Source of the DNA: Acestrorhynchus altus | Taxonomy: Eukaryota > Chordata > Actinopteri > Characiformes > Acestrorhynchidae | Direction: 5' to 3' | Assembly (NCBI GenBank): GCA_034509495.1 | Contig: CM067503.1 | Coordinates: 6,963,615-7,027,614 of the forward strand | Length of the DNA: 64,000 nucleotides | Shown here: positions 31,140-41,429 of the stretch, piece after piece | Layout of the letters: every line of letters starts with the position of its first letter | Numbering within the stretch: position 1 is the first letter of the stretch | Notes under the pieces: model-generated | Seen by the model: only the letters and a program-made list of their open reading frames with translations | Databases searched by the model: none | What the model was told of the DNA's origin: nothing | Position numbers and translations under genes: made by a program

Positions 31140-31680
31140 CGCAATGCACTCATAAGTACAGCATTCAGTTACCTGAATAAATGGTTCAGGGAGATGCTAG
31201 TGGCAGTGTTAGCCACATCTTTACTGCATGAGTTATTCCGAGAGCTCAGGTGCAATCCCCTTCACAGCCTCCTCCATCCCCCCATCCCTCCATACCAGCT
31301 CTAGGCCACCAGTTTGATATGCCCAGTCAGCTGGAATTTGGCCACCAGGCGAGCAGGCCCGCACGATTGACGATACCCAACACAAAACAATGGGCAGTTC
31401 AGACGGTACGAAGAGTCAAGTCAAGCAGAAAAAGCCAAAAGGGCTGGGAAAGCCTTATAACAGGGGCCAAGCAGTGGTACTAGACTGGGTGTAAGGACCA
31501 GGGCCCTCCCTGGATGCATTATGTATACATTACGTATCAGTGTGGCACCTCCTGAACACATCAGCCCCCCCCTTCTACACACACACCTCATTGCTTCACT
31601 ATTTATTGATTTACTGTAAAACCGGCTTTTAGGTATCATTCATTACAGATGTTAAAGAATTGTTTAAAATTCATTAAAAC

Positions 31681-31812
31681 TAGTGCCCGGAGTGGTGGGC
31701 AGCCCTTTCCATAACACCCAGGGAGTAGCTTGGAATTAAGTGTCTCGCTCAATACATATCAGTAATATCCTGCCTGTTCAGGGAATCAAACCAGCAACCT
31801 TCACGGCTGCTA
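31681..31812 (-). mobile_element. tRNA-derived SINE S1, decayed copy
   Basis: GCCCGGAGTGGTGGGCAGCC, CACCCAGGGAGTAGCTTGG, TTCAGGGAATCAAACCAGCA and ACCTTCACGG follow the same order as the better copy at 39985-40140. The reverse strand gives the tRNA-like head with a B-box-like GGTTTGATTCC. Confidence 0.72.
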
Positions 31813-32445
31813 CATTCATTCTTTATTTGGGAAAATTACTATTCAATATTTAGTTACACTTAGGTGCATGAATTTTTTTTAATATATAATTATTACAACC
31901 GTGCTTGTAGTAGAATAGTTTGAGTACAAAGAACCTTGAGAAAAAAAAAAAAACAATAGAAAAGAAATTACACATAAAGCTTCTTCACACTGTTGCTTCA
32001 CACCCACACATCTCTATTACAGATATGGTTCTTAGGTGGCATGATCCTCTCTTAGGCCATCATATCTAAAGGTCCAGATGATGGTAAGTTTGCTGAAAAC
32101 AAAAATGTGTGTTGATCTGAGGCTCTATGCACACTGCAACAGAAGACGAGGGTACAGAGCGGATCGGGTAGCTTGAAAAGCACACAGCTTGACCCTGAAC
32201 CTGTGACCACGTGTTGTTTTCATTCCTTCATTCAGACACATGCGCTGCTGCAGTGGACTTCGAAATGAACAGCTTCAATAGGAAATCAAAACAACAGTTC
32301 ACAAACTACATTTGCATAATTTCCTTCTTGGTCCAAATGCAGTCACTCAAGCGATGATAGCCGTGCACTGTTTAGTTAAAAGAATAATGAAAGAAAAAGG
32401 GAATATGACTGATGATTTGACATGTAACTAAATGGATTCTCGTGA
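31813..32445. other. unassigned; A run and SINE scrap
   Basis: Poly-A at 31941-31953. At 32170-32212, ACACAGCTTGACCCTGAACC is a scrap of the SINE family at 26393-26545. The rest shows nothing. Confidence 0.35.
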
Positions 32446-32449
32446 CCTA

Positions 32450-33005
32450 ACAGCTGGTATTTCCTCCTTTGGCTGAAATAATGTCAGTGAGATGTTTCCT
32501 AAGCGTCTCTGGCATCAACTGGAAGAAAGATGTTCCCACTCCTCCATGTGAAATTCTTTTCAGCCTCAATCGATTGGCTTACATTTTCCTCAGGCTCTAC
32601 CCAAACCATGACACTTCCACCCCCATGCTTCACAGGTGGCATGAGGCGCTTGTGTACAAATGCTGGGTTGGTTTGTGCCAAATCTTCTGTTACTGTGCCC
32701 AAAAAAATTGACTTTGGATTCATCTGTCTAATGCATATTGTTCCAGGTCTCTGTCAAACTGTAGTCTTACCCTGATGTCTGATGACAGTAAGGGTTTTCT
32801 CCCTGCACACCATGAAAATCAAACTTGTCTCTGATGGTATAGGCATCCACTTTGCCATCGAATACTGCTATGTGTCTTGCAGCCTGTTCTTGGACACAAC
32901 TTGCTTGGATGGCCTGATCTGATCATGTTGGCAGCTGATTGAAATGTTCTCCATGTTCTCTTTCAGCTCAGAAGGACATTCCTTCCTTCCGAATCCTTAT
33001 TGCAC
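32450..33005 (-). mobile_element. Tc1-like transposase pseudogene
   Basis: Read on the minus strand, 32499-32723 gives N-P-K-S-I-F-L, then V-K-H-G-G-G-S-V-M-V-W, the hallmark of the Tc1/mariner DDE domain between the first and second catalytic Asp. Upstream coding (higher coordinates) includes remnants of the helix-turn-helix linker region (GGATGGCCTGATCTGATCAT near 32909 on the plus strand is the antisense of an R-P-S-K-like segment). Frameshifts and deletions are many, and no terminal repeats were identified. Inactive. Confidence 0.75.
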
Positions 33006-33810
33006 TTCTCACTTTGCTGTAATAACCAGCCTGTATGCAAGCCTGCCACTCCATTGGCATGGCTGAGATGATGCCAACCACTGCCAGCCCATCCATTACT
33101 ACCTGCTCAGAGGGCATGTGGACAAAAAAGGAGAAAAGCAGAGAGGGAGGGAGAAATGAGGAAATGATGGCGGTAGGAAGGTTTGGCTGCTCTCCAGCCT
33201 CCACAACACCAGATGTAAACAAAAGCAACACCTCCAATCCAAACAGCCGTAATAACACCAGCAGCAACAGCCTCCGCCCAGTGTGAGCTCTAATTAAAAG
33301 AACGTGCTGAGCAGAGCAGCACTACAGAAGCATGAGCGGAGCCGGCGCAGCAGCTTGCATAAACACAGTTTACCCTACAATTACATTACAAAGAAAAACA
33401 ACACAATCACAACAATAACAACAACACGACCACGCACTCAATTTGCATGCTTGTGCAGTTCACCATGTACAACAGCGGTCTGAGCAGTAGACGTGTGAAT
33501 TATCATTTCAATATTGTGAAAATATATGAAAGTATTCAGTAAACAAAGGAAATAAACAACTCAGAACTACATTCTGCTTCATTTAAAGTACGTTTAATCA
33601 AAGCTTCACACGTCTCAGCCTTGAGGAGTCACCTGGGAAACTGCAACAGACAGGTGGACAGTGATTAGCTGGTACTTAGCACATGTCTCCCTTCAGGGGG
33701 TTCTTTAAAAGATGCATTGTTATATAGAAACTAATCCTTAAAAGAATAGTTGCACCCAGAAGGAATCAACATTTTGCAATTGCAATGCATGATGGTGTCT
33801 CGCCAGACTT
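33006..33810. other. unassigned stretch
   Basis: Complex sequence with no repeat family recognised. 33290-33440 is A/C-rich (ACAACA words). Frames over 33035-33286 on both strands have no domain. Confidence 0.25.
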
Positions 33811-33814
33811 TCAT

Positions 33815-34065
33815 GGATTTACTCAGATATGCATCAGATATGGGTCATCTTCAGTAACAAGTCCTGCTTTTGTCATGGAATCCGGGTCCGGAGGCACCAT
33901 GTTCAATGCCAACATCAATGGTTTGTTGGCCTGGTGTCATGGTGTGGAGAGCCATTTCGTACAATGCCAGATCAACTTTGGATTTCATTGCAGACAGTAT
34001 CTGAGGTCCTGCAACCAGTGGTCTTAACTTTTCTAAACACAGACTCCCTGTCAGTCAGCCAGGTG
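33815..34065 (+). mobile_element. Tc1-like transposase fragment, second family
   Basis: The frame from 33829 reads W-V-I-F-S-N-K-S-C-F-C, then R-V-R-R, and after a degraded stretch S-E-V-L-Q-P-V-V-L-T-F. This follows the V-x-F-S-D-E-S-R-F ... Y-V-x-E-V-L-Q-P-x-V-x-P-F blocks of a Tc1-type transposase different from that at 32450. The first catalytic Asp is Asn here and the following Glu is Lys, so it is dead. Frameshifted in the middle. Confidence 0.65.
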
Positions 34066-34079
34066 AACCCATGCTTCTG

Positions 34080-35225
34080 ACTCTATGGATGGCTGGTCAC
34101 ACGGCCTAAAATCAAATGTGAAATCAAAGGTAGAGCCTGACAGATGGTTGGTGTGTCTATGACGTAATGAGTCATGATTAGCATGGATACGCATCTCTCG
34201 GCCATTCTTTTTCTTGTACATTCCACTCACAGCCGGAAGGACGTGTTAGAACCAACCTCTGAGGCTAATCAGTGGGAAAAACGGAGCTGCTGGTGCTGGG
34301 AAAACTGCAGAGGGATTAAGAGCTTTGGCGGTTGCGCCACAGCCATCGTTGGAGGCCGAATGCGTGGGCACCGCTTGGCTCTCCGAGATGTCAGTGGAAA
34401 AAGATGGAAAACCGGTGGAAGACTCCAGGCCAAATGCTGTTTTTTCCCTTTATCGAGGGAGAGAGGAGGAGGTTTGTAAGTAAATGCCCACAGCTCTGTA
34501 TAGATCCCTATCTCTGAGCGACCAGTTAAGGAGGACCGGAAGAGAAAAGAGCTGCCGATTTGTTCTGTCCGCTGGGTCTGCACAGCAAAGCCACACATTG
34601 CCAAAAAGACAGTACAGGATTAAGCCACTCTGCGAGGACACGGTTTGGCAAAGGAGGCATAAACAACAGGGAACTTGGGCCAAACTCAAACGCAGAACAT
34701 GCTTCTCTGTCTTTGGTAAGATAGATTTGAGTGCTGGAGAAAAGAAAAGTGGCGAAAAAATAAGAGACCCAGCCCACTCCTGGACACAGCTGTAGTGAAA
34801 CTGACCGCAGGTACAGTGAGAGCCTGTCACCACAGACAGGCTTAGAAGCATCAGTTAGAGACTTATTTGCACACAATGACATACTTTTTGGTCTGTATAA
34901 GACCTGCCTTCTCACCGCCAGTATTAGTCTACATGTATCTACATCAGTCATTGGCCAAACTCTCACCACAGCCGATTGACCACAACCTAGAAAAGCCTAA
35001 ACACAAATTAGTTAAATTAATTAAATTCAAGAAATACAAATTAGTACAGAAACAGCTCAGTGCTCATCTCTATCTGTGCCTCAATGGAGGCACTAAGTGG
35101 TGAGAAATGAGTCAACATTTCACATAATTGATGCAAATCTAAATACCTGAACATATTACATGACATTATGCATTTTACGTTATAAAACAAAACTTGGACT
35201 AGTCTCCTAGTGCGTATATACGACA
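34080..35225. other. unassigned stretch
   Basis: Frames of 101-147 codons overlap on both strands at 34174-34969. None has a recognisable domain, and the opposite-strand overlap argues against coding. 34290-34480 is complex enough to be a conserved block. AT-rich at 34980-35045. Confidence 0.27.
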
Positions 35226-35229
35226 ACCT

Positions 35230-35790
35230 CTGGTCAGCGCTGAAGCTTGTTGCCATCTCTCTGAGGCAAATGTGACGGCAATGATGCCCTTGAGTCCTGT
35301 TACCATGACTGAAGCCTAGGCAACGACAGCAGATGGAGAAGGGCAACAAATGGCTTGTCATTGTTTTTACCGGGAACCTTTTCATCTCCTCTGCGTCCTT
35401 GTGGTGGTTTAAGACAAGGCTCTTAGTGGAGAGTTATGGAGGCTGGCCTTGGCCGACAGGCATTTAGAAACCTTCAGATGTCTGACGGCTTAATCGAGTC
35501 ATGGGGACGATATGACTCTAATATAGGCTGATAAGTATTCATCATTGCAGTTATGTGACTGAGGAAGAGCTCTTTATCAGTGTGAATCATATTTTCTCAA
35601 ATCAATATGTGGTTTAGTGCCATTCGAAGCACATGAAAAAAAATACACGGGGATCTATTACATCGCAGTGAGTCAGATTGGTTTATCATTGCGTTAACAG
35701 CAGTTCAAACCAAATTCCCGTGTATCTTTATTACTAGAGTTCCATAATTAAAACAGCGAGAGGCAGTACAAAGCAGAATGTAACAGTGTT
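35230..35790. other. candidate conserved non-coding element
   Basis: Long repeat-free block: GGCTTGTCATTGTTTTTACC near 35351 (SOX-like CATTGTT), GACGGCTTAATCGAGTC near 35483, GATAAGTATTCATCATTGC near 35530, GGTTTATCATTGCG near 35679 and CCATAATTAAAACAGC near 35742. One of the strongest candidates for a distal enhancer in the window. Conservation not tested. Confidence 0.4.
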
Positions 35791-35799
35791 ACAGGTTTC

Positions 35800-36970
35800 T
35801 TAAAGGCTTTAAATATTCAACAAATGAATGTGAATAATATGCACCATCGACAAGATGCACCACTGCAACTTTATGGGCCCCTGCATGAATCCCGTCTACA
35901 CAGAACTCTCCTCAGAACTGTGAAAGAAAGATGAAACTGATGGGATCACAGCATTAAGGAACGTTGCTTCACTTCGGCAGATTTGCTTTTAGAAGTTAAC
36001 ATGGGTCCTTCCCACCATTTTCTAAAGATCACTATACAGAGAACTACAAACCATGAACGTGCTGTGCAAGAGGTCTTTGCCCATTTCATCTGTCAGCCAC
36101 AATTCTAATGGGAGTTTGCTGTAGACTGGGATTTTTGCTACTGCTGGTAGACCTGCATGTTTGAGATATTCACCATTCCAACACACCCTGCAAGTATCAT
36201 CCTTGCACAACGCCATCTGCAGGAGCCTGAAATTACTACCACCTTAAACACACAAGGTGACAATTGTTTTGTCAGGTGAGTTGAATTCTGTTCTGTGGTT
36301 TGTCTCTTAATGTCCACTAAAATTAAAAGGCCAGTAAAAGGTCATTCATAGGTCGTACACTCCTAAAGAGGTTAAAGGCAATGGGTTTATATAACCCCAT
36401 GATGGCGTAAATGTGTCATTAAAGAACTTTATCAAAAGAATTTCGACATAACATCCAAAAGGGCTCCTCTATAGTTTTCCAGCTTGTTAGCTTAGAGTGT
36501 AGCCTATACAACAGCCTTGATCGCACAAAAATATGTAACTCATTAAATCTAATAGCAGCACATTTTTTCTTTTAAGCCAAAGAACATCCTACTCCATTTA
36601 TACCCTAAGAATAGATGCTTTACTGGCAAGGAGGTTTTGCTTCTGCTTCACTCTGGAAATTTATCTAAAAGCAACAGAACACTTGAGGGTGTGGGTTGAC
36701 ATGAATAACGTCACAGCTGTGCTTTGATTACAGGCACGAGCTGATCTCCTTCTCGTGTTCACTGAAGTATTGGTTTACCTATTGAATGACATGTCTGTGA
36801 CCCATTCATGTCCAGCAACTGCATTAAGAATGATGCCACAGGGTGTGTTCTGATTAATCTAATGTGATGAATGTCCAAAAGTAACCATTAGACTTACATG
36901 GTTACATGGTTACATAGTTACATAGGTTACATGTCATTTGCTTACTGTTTTTTTTGGTCTCAGTTAACTG
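35800..36970. other. unassigned stretch
   Basis: No gene or named repeat. TTACATGGTTACATGGTTAC-type words form a tiny tandem at 36895-36930 next to the SINE that follows. Confidence 0.3.
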
Positions 36971-36977
36971 TGTACTT

Positions 36978-37180
36978 GGGTGGCACGGTGGCACTGTTGC
37001 CTCACAGCAAGAAGGACCTGGGTTCGATCCATGGGTGGGGCGACCTGGGAAGTTTCTGTGTGGAGTTTGCATGTTCTCTGTTCCCCATGTTCGTGTGGGT
37101 ACTCCAGTTTCCCCTACAGTCCAAAGACTGTGAAGGTGAATTGGTGACTCTACAGTGGCCCTTTGTGTGTAGATCAATGA
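36978..37180 (+). mobile_element. DANA/Mermaid-like tRNA SINE, 5' part
   Basis: The tRNA-like head GGGTGGCACGGTGGCACTGT carries an A box, and CTGGGTTCGATCC (37017-37030) a B box. The body follows with GTGTGGAGTTTGCATGTTCT, a GTGTGGGTACTCC segment and CAGTCCAAAGACTGTGAAGG, the invariant order of the zebrafish DANA family. The 3' tail is cut at about 37180. Confidence 0.85.
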
Positions 37181-37802
37181 ATATTACCCACGTCAGTCTA
37201 AATGTTCCATTATTTATTGTTTATTTTTGATGATAATTGTAATAAAAAATTACACTTACAAAAGTGACAACATGATCATCTAAACACAACGCTCTACAAA
37301 AGCAGCAAAGCCTCTGAATGTGACCCTGAAACAGTCAAACCCCATTAACGTGACATGATAAAGACAGGGTGCGCAGAAATGTGTGAGGCAAAAGTCAGCT
37401 CCTGCCATGTCTTAATGGACTTTTCCTCTGACATGTAGGCAGCCGATGAACGAATGGTAGACTGCGTCCTCTGAAACACACACACACACACACTCACAGG
37501 CAGAAAGATCGACACTAATGTCTGCCCTCCCAAAATGCCACTGTGACCATTTCGCTGTTAAATGGCTCTGTTGAGGGGGCTACTAGATGCTGATTTATAA
37601 ATATGGGTCATGGAGGGGCGATTTCTCGTTACAGGCTGAGGAAATTGTACAGGTTAAAGACTGAAAAAGACATGTACTGTCAAATAATGCAGGAAGATGG
37701 GTAGTCTTGTGTTCTGCGTGTGGGGTGGAGCTCATGTCCATAGCATTGAAGAATACAGATGTGTTTTGTGTCTCCAGATGACCACATAAAATTAGCTAAG
37801 AT
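37181..37802. other. unassigned; (CA)n at 37476-37493
   Basis: Only a nine-unit CA tract is recognisable. Confidence 0.5.
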
Positions 37803-37816
37803 ATATATTTGGAAGT

Positions 37817-38089
37817 CCCAACGGCTAGCCGCTGTGTCTGGGGATCAGGGCACCTTTTTCGGATGCCCCCTAGATGTCTCCCCGGGGAGGTGTTCCAGGC
37901 ACGGCCCTCCAGGAGGAGACCGCGGTAGACCCAGGACACGCTGGAGGGACTATGTCTCTCGGCTGGCCTGGGAACGCCCTCCCGGGGAACTGGCTGAGGT
38001 GTCGGGGGAGAGGGAGGTCTGGGCATCCCTGCTTAGACTGCTGCCCCCGCGACCAGGCCCCGGATAAGCGGAGGAAGACGGACGGACGG
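37817..38089 (+). mobile_element. 5'-truncated LINE tail with 14-bp target-site duplication
   Basis: GC-rich 273-bp insertion. A forward frame reads R-P-R-T-R-W-R-D-Y-V-S-R-L-A-W-E-R, then G-E-R-E-V-W-A-S-L-L-R-L-L-P-P-R-P, the familiar C-terminal end of a fish LINE, followed by CCCCGGATAAGCGGAGGAAG and a GACGGACGGA tail. It is flanked by identical 14-bp copies ATATATTTGGAAGT at 37803-37816 and 38090-38103, so both edges are exact. The clade is not assigned. Confidence 0.88.
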
Positions 38090-38485
38090 ATATATTTGGA
38101 AGTGGTTTGAAATCGAATTACAAACGAATTTGTCCAGATGCATCTCAGTCTGGATGCTCTGACAGCTTTCAGTGTCTTTTGCATCATTTGCAATGTATCA
38201 AACAAGGACCACATCAGGTCCAGATTGACAGATGTGTGGGGATCCAAGAAGAGCATGGCAGCAGTGTGACTATATTCTGATGCTTATGTCGCCACCACAG
38301 CAACAGATGGAGATAGGATGGTGATGTGGAATCATGGGAATCCGATCTAATCACTTGCAAATAATCGACATGTCAACATAACAGGCATCTAATGAGATCT
38401 GATTTGAAAACAAAACCACATTTGGATGTGGTTTGAAATGTGATTATAATTGGTTTTGTGTAATTATATAGTTACTGATGTGATT

Positions 38486-38499
38486 GTTACCATAGCAAC
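38486..38499. promoter_or_regulatory. RFX X-box palindrome
   Basis: GTTACCATAGCAAC matches the GTTRCCATGGYAAC X-box with one changed base. It lies in otherwise unassigned sequence (38105-38600). Binding is inferred from the motif. Confidence 0.45.
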
Positions 38500-38619
38500 C
38501 CATGCATACAGGTTTGCGATGAACGGACATCGATCTGATCTCTCGCAAATGACAGTCATCTCAACTGATCTAATTTCATAAACAAATACAATGTTTTAGT
38601 TTGGTTTGCTCTAGATTGT

Positions 38620-38945
38620 TGAATTGAGTGGGATCATCATGAACAAAGCCAAAGAGCTCTCTGAGGCCTCCAGAAAGAAGGTTGTAGATGCAGATGAATC
38701 TGGGAAGGGATTTAGAAACACTGGAGAACAATTAGAAACTGCCAACATGACCAGGTCAGGCTGTCTTAGCAAAGTTCATCCCAAGATCAGACCTCAAAAT
38801 GTAAAGACGTCTCTCTCCTCGGTTGATGTCAAATTGCAGAAACAACCATCAGAAACAGACCAAACAAGTTGGATTTTCAGGAGAGACATCAGAGTAGGAA
38901 TAATGTTTGTCATAGAAAATCTAGACAAAACATTAAAATGATGTT
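38620..38945 (+). mobile_element. Tc1-like transposase N-terminal remnant, third family
   Basis: The 105-codon frame has N-K-A-K-E-L-S-E-A-S-R-K-K-V-V-D-A, then S-G-K-G-F, then A-N-M-T-R-S-G-C-L-S-K-V-H-P-K, matching the order of the first helix-turn-helix, linker and second DNA-binding half of a Tc1 transposase (K-E-L-S...I-V-x...G-K-G-x; G-R-P-x-K). Segments between them are deleted and there is no catalytic domain. It is a transposon fossil, not a host gene. Confidence 0.72.
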
Positions 38946-38989
38946 TTACACTCACCCATCTTTCACAAGCATCTGGAAGCTTCGTCAGG

Positions 38990-39030
38990 GACCGAAAAGT
39001 GGCTCTTCTATGGTGTGGCTACAAAGAGCC
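38990..39030 (-). mobile_element. family M fragment
   Basis: ACCGAAAAGTGGCTCTTCTA followed by TGGTGTGGCTACAAAGAGCC is the reverse of the CCATAGAAGAACCACTTTTG block seen in this short element family. Confidence 0.5.
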
Positions 39031-39369
39031 CTATTCAATGCCTTTAAATTTTAATGACGATGAAGCTTTCATTTATCTATGCCTGTCATTTCGGTTGATG
39101 TTCATGTTCAGTCAGCAGCAGCATTTCTTCCCATAAACGAATAGAATGTAATTAAAATCACTTGTTATATCATTCTGAACAGCAATGCAAAACACAGCAT
39201 TCACAAATATGAACAAAATTCAGCTTCACCTCTCAATCTCTGAAAGTTCACTGTTCACTAACGCTCCAGTCATTCCCAACGTTACTACTGAGCATCAGCG
39301 AAATCACTGCGCTACCTCAAAGCTCCTCTGTTTCATAATGCATTAAAAAAGCGACATTATATCCTGATG

Positions 39370-39935
39370 GGGATGAAAAACAAATCTTTCAGTGAGTGGG
39401 TGGCCATTGTTCTCCCCTCAATACGCTTTGATGGGACCTTTCATAGCAGACAGAGTTTTGTCTACAGCTGTCATTCAGAGCAAGAAACACACTGCTTTTC
39501 ACTTTTTTGCTCAGCTGTCTTTGTTCTTGGCCTCCCCCGTGCACGTCGCCCGCTCTCTCTGGTTCTTGGATTTCTGCAGCTGTGGACGGAGGCCTCCAGC
39601 TCCTTCACAAGTCAAAATGTGTGATGTGAACTGTTCACCTTCACAGATTATGCTGTGAAGAGGTCTTTGTGGGTCTCGCAAGACATAATCTTTAAGTCAG
39701 AGAGAAAAGCTTACTCTGCTACAGAAAGTCTACTGACAGAAGGGCTTCGTTCAGACAGCGGCTGAGGGTCTGATTATCTGTAATGTCTGTGTGTGCTTTT
39801 TAATATGCCTGACCATCATGATGTGCAACAGGCAAGTCATTAATGCATCTTCATGTAAAGCTTAATGGAACAGTTCAGCGAAAAGCCTAATGAACATGAT
39901 TAAGCATGCAACCGTGCATATAGACCCACTGTGCT
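39370..39935. other. candidate conserved non-coding element
   Basis: Complex block in two parts. The first has GTGGCCATTGTTCTCCCC near 39401 (a good SOX site) and GGTCTCGCAAGACATAATC near 39671. The second, 39780-39935, has TTTTTAATATGCCTGACC near 39798, CAAGTCATTAATGCATC near 39833, GCTTAATGGAACAG near 39861 and TGATTAAGCATGCAACC near 39897. No exon. 39060-39365 is unassigned. Confidence 0.38.
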
Positions 39936-39984
39936 TCCACAATGGGGAATTGTCCCATCCATGCAATGAAACTGCACACATGCA

Positions 39985-40140
39985 CACACTAGGGGGCAGT
40001 GAGCATACGTGCCTGGAGTGGTGGGCAGCCCTATCCATGGCACCCAGGGAGCAATTTGGGAGTTAAGTACCTTGCTCAAGGGCAGTTCAGGTCACCTGCC
40101 AGTTCAGGGAATCAAACTAGCAACCTTCCAATCAAGCTTG
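39985..40140 (-). mobile_element. tRNA-derived SINE S1, with CTCF-like core
   Basis: ACACTAGGGGGCAGTGAGCA, GGAGTGGTGGGCAGCCCTAT, CCCAGGGAGCAATTTGGGAG, CTTGCTCAAGGGCAG and CAGGGAATCAAACTAGCAAC: the body and reversed B box of an abundant fish SINE. The reverse orientation of the same family is at 40793-41045. ACACTAGGGGGCAG (39986-39999) fits the CTCF consensus at 13 of 14 positions. Confidence 0.82.
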
Positions 40141-40232
40141 TTAATGAGGTAAACTACTTTAGGTTGAATGGACAGTCATAGGTACTGTAAACTGTGACAT
40201 CACAGCCATGATGAGTTCAAAAGGAGCTTAAT

Positions 40233-40348
40233 TAATTCATTGTCTTATCTGCTTTATCCTGCTGGGGGGCTGAGCCTACCCAGAAGCATTGGGGGTAAGG
40301 CAGTAATACCCTTGGGAAGGGTGCCAGTCTATTGCCGGATGCCACAAT

Positions 40349-40428
<80 letters not shown>
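40233..40428 (+). repeat. interspersed repeat with (CA)39 tail
   Basis: CTGCTTTATCCTGCTGGGG, GAGCCTACCCAGAAGCATTG, GGGTAAGGCAGTAATACCC and GGGTGCCAGTCTATTGCC are blocks of a common fish repeat that normally runs into CA repeats. The (CA)n at 40351-40428 is 78 bp without interruption. 40430-40790 is unassigned. Confidence 0.75.
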
Positions 40429-40792
40429 AGTGACCAGAGGAGAATGGGGGCGTGGTCACAAGACCTGACGCATAAGCAATGTCAAAGACAGACAAAACAC
40501 TGGCTTTCTAGATCCAGTTCTTCACCCTCATGAGTCCCACTCTGTCCTTCTCACCCCCTCTTTCTCTCCTGAGCAGTGTGAGGAAAGGCACTTTTATGCC
40601 CCAAACACAGCAATGAATGTGCGAGTAGCTGGTCCCGCCTGATCATGGACCAGATGGGTCACGGCAGCCCCGCCTTTCAGTCTACATTATCGTTTTCTCT
40701 TGTTCTCTCACTATTTACAGACACGTGTTTTAGTAAAATTTACTTTTCTTTATCTTATTCTATAAAGCTTTATCCTATAAACCTCTGTTTAA

Positions 40793-41045
40793 GGGGCAGC
40801 CGTGGCCTGGTGGTTAGGAAACCAGCCTTGTGGCAGAGTCTGAATCCCTGGACTGCCAGGGCATGACAGAAGTGAGCAAGGCACTTAACTCCCTAACTGC
40901 TCCTCGGGGCTGACCGCTGCTCATGTGCTCACTACCTCCTAATGTGTGCATTTACTAGTGTGTATGTGTGTGTATCACTGTGTGTGGATGGGTTCAATGC
41001 AGAGGACAAATTCCCCTGTGTGCAGCACAGTGGATCTATGCGCAC
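40793..41045 (+). mobile_element. tRNA-derived SINE S1, forward copy
   Basis: The head GGGGCAGCCGTGGCCTGGTG has a tRNA A-box pattern (TGGCCTGGTGG at 40803-40813) and a decayed B box (GTCTGAATCCC near 40838). The body follows with GAGCAAGGCACTTAACTCCC, a CTGCTCATGTGCTCACT block, GTGTGTATCACTGTGTGTGG and TTCAATGCAGAGGACAAATT. It is not a tRNA gene: the cloverleaf arms do not pair. Confidence 0.8.
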
Positions 41046-41215
41046 CTTACCTTAGAGAAGCTGATTTACGGGGAAAAACCCGAAGTGGTGTCTTAATTTG
41101 TTCCAGAGCAGAACTGTATCATCATTACGACGTAACAGAAACGATTCCATTTATGGAGTGTATTTTGTACTGTACCAACCCTGTTAGGACTCTAACATAC
41201 AATGCTGCTTACACT

Positions 41216-41350
41216 ACAGCCAATATGCTTGGAGGAAGGCAGCAAGATGATGTGAGGAGAGGGCGTCATCTTGCTCTCCTGGACTCCAGCAGGACCCGTG
41301 ATTTGAACCTGTGATCCTTGTATCATGGTGCAAGTATTAGACTGCTGAGC
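41216..41350 (-). mobile_element. tRNA-derived SINE, copy 2 of the 26393 family
   Basis: CCCGTGATTTGAACCTGTGA near 41296 is the reversed B box; TATTAGACTGCTGAGC at the right is the reversed tRNA head. The left part holds GCAAGATGA (near 41240) and TCATCTTGC (near 41267), a 9-bp perfect hairpin. Confidence 0.6.
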
Positions 41351-41429
41351 TTCTCAGAACCTATGGACTTCATTGACCTGGGAGGGCCCAGCATACCTTT
41401 AATGTCTGCGCAGCGCGTCTGACTCCTTT

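Noticed and set aside
30822..31304. 160-codon plus-strand frame as a gene
   Set aside because: It spans the right end of a MITE, a poly-A tract and a 52-bp (GT)n microsatellite that supplies a Cys-Val run.
34450..34969. Overlapping frames of 103-147 codons on both strands as an exon
   Set aside because: Several frames are open at once on opposite strands, which reflects low stop density. None shows a known domain or codon pattern.
36978..37050. tRNA gene, from A and B boxes
   Set aside because: The A/B boxes belong to a DANA-like SINE head; the arms do not form a cloverleaf. The same reason applies to 26393-26545, 40793-40850, 46480-46690 and 56775-56862.
38624..38941. Basic 105-codon protein as a host gene
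   Set aside because: Its order of motifs is that of a Tc1 transposase N-terminus with deletions, so it is a transposon fossil.
40240..40533. His-Thr-rich or Cys-Val-rich proteins over CA/GT tracts
   Set aside because: These frames are translated microsatellites. The same holds at 2524-2847, 45613-45825, 52474-52857 and 61133-61357.
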